Of a stretch of DNA of 64,000 bases, positions 52,193-60,149 are shown piece by piece. A program made the translations under genes and the position numbers. The DNA lies in assembly GCA_033782935.1 (NCBI GenBank), contig JAWQEG010001306.1, positions 1,364,001-1,428,000 of the forward strand. Reading direction: 5' to 3'. Numbering within the stretch: position 1 is the stretch's first letter; every line of letters begins with the position of its first letter. The notes below the pieces were generated by a model. The model searched no databases. It had not been told where the DNA came from and saw nothing but the letters and a program-made list of their open reading frames with translations. Source of the DNA: Petrolisthes cinctipes. Taxonomy: Eukaryota > Arthropoda > Malacostraca > Decapoda > Porcellanidae.

Positions 52193-54167
52193 GTGTTAGA
52201 GTATTTTCAAAATACTTGCTCAAAACATACTGAAAATCGATCTTTTAGGTGCACAAAAGTCGATATGTGCATGCATCTTCAGTACCCGTTTATATCTCAA
52301 ATTCAGGCTCAAAACACCCGAAAATTCAATATTTTGGGGTCCCAGAAGCAATCTGTACATGCCTACACAGTGCTAGAATATTTTCAAAATATAGGCTAAA
52401 AACATGCTAAAAATCGACATTTTAGGTTCCAAAAAATCGAGATCTCAAATTCAGTCCCAAAACACCCGAAAATTCGATATTTAGAAGTCCCAGAAGGTAT
52501 CTGTACATGCCTACTCCGTGTTAGAGTATTTTCAAAATACAGGCCAAAAACATACTGAAAATCGATCTTTTAGGTGCCCAAAAGTGGAAATGTGCATGCA
52601 TCTTCTGTACCCGTTTATATCTCAAATTCTGGCCCTAAACACCCGAAAATTCGATATTTTGGGGTCCCAGAAGCGATCTGTACAAGCCTACTCAGTGTTA
52701 GAGTATTTTCAAAATTCAGGCCCAAAACATGCTGAAAATCGATATTTTTGGTGCCCAAAGTCAATATGTGCATGTATCTTCTGTACCCGTTTATATCTCA
52801 AATTCAGGCTCAAAACACCCGAAAATTCAATATTTTGGGGTCCCAGAAGCAATCTGTACATGCCTACTAAGTGCTAGAATATTTTCAAAATATAGGCTAA
52901 AAACATGCTAAAAATCGATCTTTTAGGTGCCAAAAAGTCGATATCTCAAATTCAGTACCAAAGCACCCGAAAATTCGATATTTAGGGGTCCCAGAAGCGA
53001 TCTGTACATGCCTACTCCGTGTTAGAGTATTTTCAAAATACATGCTCAAAACATACTGAAAATCGATATTTTAGATGCCCAAAGTCAATATGTGCATGTA
53101 TCTTCTGTACCCGTTTATATCTCAAATTCAGGCTCAAAACACCCGAAAATTCAATATTTTGGGGTCCCAGAAGCAATCTGTACATGCCTACACAGTGCTA
53201 GAATATTTTCAAAATATAGGCTAAAAACATGCTAAAAATCGACATTTTAGGTGCCAAAAAATCGATATCTCAAATTCAGTCCCAAAACACCCGAAAATTC
53301 GATATTTAGAAGTCCCAGAAGGTATCTGTACATGCCTACTCCGTGTTAGAGTATTTTCAAAATACAGGCCAAAAACATACTGAAAATCGATCTTTTAGGT
53401 GCCCAAAAGTGGAAATGTGCATGCATCTTCTGTACCCGTTTATATCTCAAATTCTGGCCCTAAACACCCGAAAATTCGATATTTTGGGGTCCCAGAAGCG
53501 ATCTGTACAAGCCTACTCAGTGTTAGAGTATTTTCAAAATTCAGGCCCAAAACATGCTGAAAATCGATATTTTTGGTGCCCAAAGTCAATATGTGCATGT
53601 ATCTTCTGTACCCGTTTATATCTCAAATTCAGGCTCAAAACACCCGAAAATTCAATATTTTGGGGTCCCAGAAGCAATCTGTACATGCCTACTAAGTGCT
53701 AGAATATTTTCAAAATATAGGCTAAAAACATGCTAAAAATCGATCTTTTAGGTGCCAAAAAGTCGATATCTCAAATTCAGTACCAAAACACCCGAAAATT
53801 CGATATTTAGGGGTCCCAGAAGCGATCTGTACATGCCTACTCCGTGTTAGAGTATTTTCAAAATACATGCTCAAAACATACTGAAAATCGATATTTTAGA
53901 TGCCCAAAGTCAATATGTGCATGTATCTTCTGTACCCGTTTATATCTCAAATTCAGGCTCAAAACACCCGAAAATTCAATATTTTGGGGTCCCAGAAGCA
54001 ATCTGTACATGCCTACACAGTGCTAGAATATTTTCAAAATATAGGCTAAAAACATGCTAAAAATCGACATTTTAGGTGCCAAAAAATCGATATCTCAAAT
54101 TCAGTCCCAAAACACCCGAAAATTCGATATTTAGAGGTCCCAGAAGGTATCTGTACATGCTTACTCC
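52193..54167 (+). repeat. HOR block 14, A-C dimer and 825 bp tandem duplication
   Basis: Units start at 52193 (A1-C1, 325 bp), 52518 (501), 53019 (324), 53343 (501) and 53844 (324). The module 501 + 324 = 825 bp occurs twice here and again at 59325-60149. Shared variants are AAAGTGGAAATGTGC, GTACAAGCCTACTCAG, CCTACTAAGTGCTAG, TTCAGTACCAAA and TTTAGAAGTCCC. Confidence 0.89.
53019..53342 (+). repeat. Dimer unit with A1/B1 hybrid monomer plus C1 (324 bp)
   Basis: The first monomer begins as A1 (ACATGCTCAAAACATACTG) and changes to B1 (GATATTTTAGATGCCC) within the shared box CTGAAAATCGAT, so A and B have fused into one monomer. The crossover is confined to about 12 bp. Copies are at 53844-54167 and 59826-60149. 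Confidence 0.9.
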
Positions 54168-56161
54168 GTGTTAGAGTATTTTCAAAATACAGGCCAAAAA
54201 CATACTGAAAATCGATCTTTTAGGTGCCCAAAAGTCGATATGTGCATGCATCTTCTGTACCCGTTTATATCTCAAATTCTGGCCCTAAACACCCGAAAAT
54301 TCGATATTTTGGGGTCCCAGAAGCGATCTGTACATGCCTACTCCGTGTTAGAGTATTTTCAAAATTCAGGCCCAAAACATGCTGAAAATCGATATTTTTG
54401 GTGCCCAAAGTCAATATGTGCATGTATCTTCTGTACCCGTTTATATCTCAAATTCAGGCTCAAAACACCCGAAAATTCAATATTTTGGGGTCCCAGAAGC
54501 AATCTGTACAGTGCTAGAATATTTTCAAAATATAGGCTAAAAACATGCTAAAAATCGATCTTTTAGGTGCCAAAAAGTCGATATCTCAAATTCAGTCCCA
54601 AAACACCCGAAAATTTGATATTTAGGGGTCTCAGAAGCGATCTGTACATGCCTACTCCGTGTTAGAGTATTTTCAAAATACATGCTCAAAACATACTGAA
54701 AATCGATCTTTTAGGTGCACAAAAGTCGATATGTGCATGCATCTTCAGTACCCGTTTATATCTCAAATTCAGGCTCAAAACACCCGAAAATTCAATATTT
54801 TGGGGTCCCAGAAGCAATCTGTACATGCCTACTCAGTGTTAGAGTATTTTCAAAATACAGGCCCAAAACATGCTGAAAATCGATATTTTAGATGCCCAAA
54901 GTCAATATGTGCATGTATCTTCTGTACCCGTTTATATCTCAAATTCAGGCTCAAAACACCCGAAAATTCAATATTTTGGGGTCCCAGAAGCAATCTATAC
55001 ATGCCTACACAGTGCTAGAATATTTTCAAAATATAGGCTAAAAACATGCTAAAAATCGACATTTTAGGTGCCAAAAAATCGATATCTCAAATTCAGTCCC
55101 AAAACACCCGAAAATTCGATATTTAGAGGTCCCAGAAGGTATCTGTACATGCCTACTCCGTGTTAGAGTATTTTCTAAATACAGGCCAAAAACATACTGA
55201 AAATCGATCTTTTAGGTGCCCAAAAGTCGATATGTGCATGCATCTTCTGTACCCGTTTATATCTCAAATTCTGGCCCTAAACACCCGAAAATTCGATATT
55301 TTGGGGTCCCAGAAGCGATCTGTACATGCCTACTCCGTGTTAGAGTATTTTCAAAATTCAGGCCCAAAACATGCTGAAAATCGATATTTTTGGTGCCCAA
55401 AGTCAATATGTGCATGTATCTTCTGTACCCGTTTATATCTCAAATTCAGGCTCAAAACACCCGAAAATTCAATATTTTGGGGTTCCAGAAGCAATCTGTA
55501 CATGCCTACTCAGTGCTAGAATATTTTCAAAATATAGGCTAAAAACATGCTGAAAATCGATCTTTTAGGTGCCAAAAAGTCGATATCTCAAATTCAGTCC
55601 CAAAACACCCGAAAGTTCGATATTTAGGGGTCCCAGAAGCGATCTGTACATGCCTACACCGTGTTAGAGTATTTTCAAAATACTTGCTCAAAACATACTG
55701 AAAATCGATCTTTTAGGTGCACAAAAGTCGATATGTGCATGCATCTTCAGTACCCGTTTATATCTCAAATTCAGGCTCAAAAAACCCGAAAATTCAATAT
55801 TTTGGGGTCCCAGAAGCAATCTGTACATGCCTATTCAGTGTTAGAGTATTTTCAAAATACTGGCCCAAAACATGCTGAAAATCGATATTTTAGATGCCCA
55901 AAGTCAATATGTGCATGTATCTTCTGTACCCGTTTATATCTCAAATTCAGGCTCAAAACACCCGAAAATTCAATATTTTGGGGTCCCAGAAGCAATCTGT
56001 ACATGCCTACACAGTGCTAGAATATTTTCAAAATATAGGCTAAAAACATGCTAAAAATCGACATTTTAGGTGCCAAAAAATCGATATCTCAAATTCAGTC
56101 CCAAAACACCCGAAAATTCGATATTTAGAGGTCCCAGAAGGTATCTGTACATGCTTACTCC

Positions 56162-56338
56162 GTGTTAGAGTATTTTCAAAATACAGGCCAAAAACATACT
56201 GAAAATCGATCTTTTAGGTGCCCAAAAGTCGATATGTGCATGCATCTTCTGTACCCGTTTATATCTCAAATTCTGGCCCTAAACACCCGAAAATTCGATA
56301 TTTTGGGGTCCCAGAAGCGATCTGTACATGCCTACTCC
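56162..56338 (+). repeat. Monomer type A2, clean exemplar (177 bp)
   Basis: First monomer of the second trimer flavour. It differs from A1 by TACAGGCCAAAAACATACTG, GGTGCCCAAAAG, CTTCTGTACCCG, CTGGCCCTAAACACCC, TTCGATATTTT and AGAAGCGATCTG. Two of the differences from A1 are CpG/CpA alternatives. In the first 16 kb most A2 copies read CGATCTCTTAGG; later copies read CGATCTTTTAGG. Confidence 0.92.
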
Positions 56339-56504
56339 GTGTTAGAGTATTTTCAAAATTCAGGCCCAAAACATGCTGAAAATCGATATTTTTGGTGCCC
56401 AAAGTCAATATGTGCATGTATCTTCTGTACCCGTTTATATCTCAAATTCAGGCTCAAAACACCCGAAAATTCAATATTTTGGGGTCCCAGAAGCAATCTG
56501 TACA
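56339..56504 (+). repeat. Monomer type B2 with 10 bp deletion, exemplar (166 bp)
   Basis: Second monomer of the second flavour. Markers are CAAAATTCAGGCCC (disturbing one pair of the dyad) and ATATTTTTGGTGCCC. This copy lacks TGCCTACTCA just before the next monomer, so CTGTACA joins GTGCTAG. A CA dinucleotide at both deletion edges gives 2 bp of microhomology. Full 176 bp B2 copies also occur, for example starting at 49374. Confidence 0.9.
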
Positions 56505-56652
56505 GTGCTAGAATATTTTCAAAATATAGGCTAAAAACATGCTAAAAATCGATCTTTTAGGTGCCAAAAAGTCGATATCTCAAATTCAGTCCCAAAACAC
56601 CCGAAAATTTGATATTTAGGGGTCCCAGAAGCGATCTGTACATGCCTACTCC
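56505..56652 (+). repeat. Monomer type C2, exemplar (148 bp)
   Basis: Third monomer of the second flavour. It has the same 29 bp deletion as C1 but reads ATCGATCTTTTAGG, CCAAAAAGTCGATATC, TTTAGGGGTCCC and AGAAGCGATCTG. Because C1 and C2 share the deletion, it predates the split of the two trimer flavours. Confidence 0.9.
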
Positions 56653-56829
56653 GTGTTAGAGTATTTTCAAAATACATGCTCAAAACATACTGAAAATCGA
56701 TCTTTTAGGTGCACAAAAGTCGATATTTGCATGCATCTTCAGTACCCGTTTATATCTCAAATTCAGTCCCAAAACACCCGAAAATTCGATATTTAGAGGT
56801 CCCAGAAGGTATCTGTACATGCTTACTCC
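56653..56829 (+). repeat. Orphan monomer, A1 start with C-like end (177 bp)
   Basis: One monomer stands between two A2-B2-C2 trimers. Its first part is A1 with the private variant CGATATTTGCATG. After CTCAAATTC it continues as C1 (CAGTCCCAAAAC, TTTAGAGGTCCC, GAAGGTATC, CATGCTTACTCC), without the 29 bp deletion. It equals an A1-B1-C1 trimer collapsed by exchange between A1 and C1. Repeated at 60641-60817. Confidence 0.87.
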
Positions 56830-57328
56830 GTGTTAGAGTATTTTCAAAATACAGGCCAAAAACATACTGAAAATCGATCTTTTAGGTGCCCAAAAGTCGA
56901 TATGTGCATGCATCTTCTGTACCCGTTTATATCTCAAATTCTGGCCCTAAACACCCGAAAATTCGATATTTTGGGGTCCCAGAAGCGATCTGTACATGCC
57001 TACTCCGTGTTAGAGTATTTTCAAAATTCAGGCCCAAAACATGCTGAAAATCGATATTTTTGGTGCCCAAAGTCAATATGTGCATGTATCTTCTGTACCC
57101 GTTTATATCTCAAATTCAGGCTCAAAACACCCGAAAATTCAATATTTTGGGGTCCCAGAAGCAATCTATACAGTGCTAGAATATTTTCAAAATATAGGCT
57201 AAAAACATGCTAAAAATCGATCTTTTAGGTGCCAAAAAGTCGATATCTCAAATTCAGTCCCAAAACACCCGAAAATTTGATATTTAGGGTTCCCAGAAGC
57301 GATCTGTACATGCCTACTCCGTGTTAGA

Positions 57329-57343
57329 GTATTTTCAAAATAC
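57329..57343. repeat. 15 bp dyad (inverted repeat), monomer positions 9-23, exemplar
   Basis: GTATTTTCAAAATAC is a perfect 7 bp inverted repeat around a single C. It recurs in nearly every A and B1 monomer. In C the same place reads ATATTTTCAAAATAT, so the outer G-C pair is replaced by A-T and symmetry is kept. B2 (CAAAATTC) loses one inner pair, and the CAAGATATAG and TTTCTAAATAC variants also break it. A protein-binding or structural role is inference. Confidence 0.85.
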
Positions 57344-57395
57344 ATGCTCAAAACATACTGAAAATCGATCTTTTAGGTGCACAAAAGTCGATATG

Positions 57396-57403
57396 TGCAT
57401 GCA
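57396..57403. repeat. TGCATGCA palindrome in A monomers, exemplar
   Basis: An 8 bp perfect palindrome at A positions 76-83, present in most A1 and A2 monomers. It is broken in B (GCATGTAT) and wholly removed from C by the 29 bp deletion, so it occurs about once per trimer. A functional meaning is unknown. Confidence 0.75.
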
Positions 57404-57497
57404 TCTTCAGTACCCGTTTATATCTCAAATTCAGGCTCAAAACACCCGAAAATTCAATATTTTGGGGTCCCAGAAGCAATCTGTACATGCCTACTCA

Positions 57498-57673
57498 GTG
57501 TTAGAGTATTTTCAAAATACAGGCCCAAAACATGCTGAAAATCGATATTTTAGATGCCCAAAGTCAATATGTGCATGTATCTTCTGTACCCGTTTATATC
57601 TCAAATTCAGGCTCAAAACACCCGAAAATTCAATATTTTGGGGTCCCAGAAGCAATCTGTACATGCCTACACA
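57498..57673 (+). repeat. Monomer type B1, clean exemplar (176 bp)
   Basis: The second monomer of the A1-B1-C1 trimer. Compared with A1 it has ACAGGCCCAAAACATGCTG, GATATTTTAGATGCCCAAAG (one base shorter in an A-run), AGTCAATATG where A has AGTCGATATG, and GCATGTATC, which breaks the TGCATGCA palindrome. The 176 bp length shifts the reading frame that stays open through A. Confidence 0.92.
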
Positions 57674-57821
57674 GTGCTAGAATATTTTCAAAATATAGGC
57701 TAAAAACATGCTAAAAATCGACATTTTAGGTGCCAAAAAATCGATATCTCAAATTCAGTCCCAAAACACCCGAAAATTCGATATTTAGAGGTCCCAGAAG
57801 GTATCTGTACATGCCTACTCC
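57674..57821 (+). repeat. Monomer type C1, deleted monomer exemplar (148 bp)
   Basis: The third monomer starts GTGCTAGAATATTTTCAAAA and lacks 29 bp present in A and B, so GATAT joins directly to CTCAAATTC. C1 markers are ATCGACATTTTAGG, CCAAAAAATCGATATC, TTTAGAGGTCCC and AGAAGGTATCTG. The deletion sits between two ATAT direct repeats (A positions 71-74 and 100-103), which suggests microhomology-mediated or slippage loss. Confidence 0.92.
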
Positions 57822-60149
57822 GTGTTAGAGTATTTTCTAAATACAGGCCAAAAACATACTGAAAATCGATCTTTTAGGTGCCCAAAAGTCGATATGTGCA
57901 TGCATCTTCTGTACCCGTTTATATCTCAAATTCTGGCCCTAAACACCCGAAAATTCGATATTTTGGGGTCCCAGAAGCGATCTGTACAAGCCTACTCCGT
58001 GTTAGAGTATTTTCAAAATTCAGGCCCAAAACATGCTGAAAATCGATATTTTTGGTGCCCAAAGTCAATATGTGCATGTATCTTCTGTACCCGTTTATAT
58101 CTCAAATTCAGGCTCAAAACACCCGAAAATTCAATATTTTGGGGTCCCAGAAGCAATCTGTACATGCTTACTCAGGGCTAGAATATTTTCAAAATATAGG
58201 CTAAAAACATGCTAAAAATCGACATTTTAGGTGCCAAAAAATCGATATCTCAAATTCAGTCCCAAAACACCCGAAAATTCGATATTTAGAGGTCCCAGAA
58301 GGTATCTGTACATGCTTACTCCGTGTTAGAGTATTTTCAAAATACAGGCCAAAAACATACTGAAAATCGATCTTTTAGGTGCCCAAAAGTCGATATGTGC
58401 ATGCATCTTCTGTACCCGTTTATATCTCAAATTCTGGCCCTAAACACCCGAAAATTCGATATTTTGGGGTCCCAGAAGCGATCTGTACATGCCTACTCCG
58501 TGTTAGAGTATTTTCAAAATTCAGGCCCAAAACATGCTGAAAATCGATATTTTTGGTGCCCAAAGTCAATATGTGCATGTATCTTCTGTACCCGTTTATA
58601 TCTCAAATTCAGGCTCAAAACACCCGAAAATTCAATATTTTGGGGTTCCAGAAGCAATCTGTACATGCCTACTCAGTGCTAGAATATTTTCAAAATATAG
58701 GCTAAAAACATGCTGAAAATCGATCTTTTAGGTGCCAAAAAGTCGATATCTCAAATTCAGTCCCAAAACACCCGAAAGTTCGATATTTAGGGGTCCCAGA
58801 AGCGATCTGTACATGCCTACTCCGTGTTAGAGTATTTTCAAAATACTTGCTCAAAACATACTGAAAATCGATCTTTTAGGTGCACTAAAGTCGATATGTG
58901 CATGCATCTTCAGTACCCGTTTATATCTCAAATTCAGGCTCAAAAAACCCGAAAATTCAATATTTTGGGGTCCCAGAAGCAATCTGTACATGCCTATTCA
59001 GTGTTAGAGTATTTTCAAAATACTGGCCCAAAACATGCTGAAAATCGATATTTTAGATGCCCAAAGTCAATATGTGCATGTATCTTCTGTACCCGTTTAT
59101 ATCTCAAATTCAGGCTCAAAACACCCGAAAATTCAATATTTTGGGGTCCCAGAAGCAATCTGTACATGCCTACACAGTGCTAGAATATTTTCAAAATATA
59201 GGCTAAAAACATGCTAAAAATCGACATTTTAGGTGCCAAAAAATCGATATCTCAAATTCAGTCCCAAAACACCCGAAAATTCGATATTTAGAAGTCCCAG
59301 AAGGTATCTGTACATGCCTACTCCGTGTTAGAGTATTTTCAAAATACAGGCCAAAAACATACTGAAAATCGATCTTTTAGGTGCCCAAAAGTGGAAATGT
59401 GCATGCATCTTCTGTACCCGTTTATATCTCAAATTCTGGCCCTAAACACCCGAAAATTCGATATTTTGGGGTCCCAGAAGCGATCTGTACAAGCCTACTC
59501 AGTGTTAGAGTATTTTCAAAATTCAGGCCCAAAACATGCTGAAAATCGATATTTTTGGTGCCCAAAGTCAATATGTGCATGTATCTTCTGTACCCGTTTA
59601 TATCTCAAATTCAGGCTCAAAACACCCGAAAATTCAATATTTTGGGGTCCCAGAAGCAATCTGTACATGCCTACTAAGTGCTAGAATATTTTCAAAATAT
59701 AGGCTAAAAACATGTTAAAAATCGATCTTTTAGGTGCCAAAAAGTCGATATCTCAAATTCAGTACCAAAACACCCGAAAATTCGATATTTAGGGGTCCCA
59801 GAAGCGATCTGTACATGCCTACTCCGTGTTAGAGTATTTTCAAAATACATGCTCAAAACATACTGAAAATCGATATTTTAGATGCCCAAAGTCAATATGT
59901 GCATGTATCTTCTGTACCCGTTTATATCTCAAATTCAGGCTCAAAACACCCGAAAATTCAATATTTTGGGGTCCCAGAAGCAATCTGTACATGCCTACAC
60001 AGTGCTAGAATATTTTCAAAATATAGGCTAAAAACATGCTAAAAATCGACATTTTAGGTGCCAAAAAATCGATATCTCAAATTCAGTCCCAAAACACCCG
60101 AAAATTCGATATTTAGAGGTCCCAGAAGGTATCTGTACATGCTTACTCC

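Larger units (their letters stand above)
54168..57320 (+). repeat. HOR block 15, regular trimers plus one orphan monomer
   Basis: Units start at 54168 (491), 54659, 55160, 55661, 56162 (491), 56653 (single monomer, 177) and 56830 (491). Flavours are close to consensus. The unit 55661 carries ACTTGCTCAAAAC, CTCAAAAAACCCG, CCTATTCAGTG and TACTGGCCC, all shared with 58824 at offset 3163. Confidence 0.88.
57321..57497 (+). repeat. Monomer type A1, clean exemplar (177 bp)
   Basis: A full-length monomer without the internal deletion. Diagnostic A1 features are TACATGCTCAAAACATACTG near positions 21-40, GGTGCACAAAAG at 56-67, CTTCAGTACCCG at 84-95, CAGGCTCAAAAC at 112-123, TTCAATATTTT at 133-143 and AGAAGCAATCTG at 152-163. 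It holds a dyad at 9-23, the 8 bp palindrome TGCATGCA at 76-83 and phased A-tracts. Its length is divisible by three and one frame has no stop, so it looks falsely coding. Confidence 0.93.
57321..60149 (+). repeat. HOR block 16, copy of 50.7-52.2 kb joined to copies of 55.7 kb and 53.3 kb units
   Basis: Units start at 57321, 57822, 58323, 58824, 59325 and 59826 (324). Units 57321-58823 match 50690-52192 at offset 6631 (including CAGGGCTAG, shared by 51543 and 58174). The unit 58824 matches 55661 (3163), and 59325-60149 matches 53343-54167 (5982). The order is a new combination of units found elsewhere. Confidence 0.86.

Noticed and set aside
57396..57403. TGCATGCA as a transcription-factor or RY-type seed promoter element
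   Set aside because: The octamer resembles the core of known plant RY elements, but here it is simply part of each A monomer with no gene, TATA box or other promoter context.
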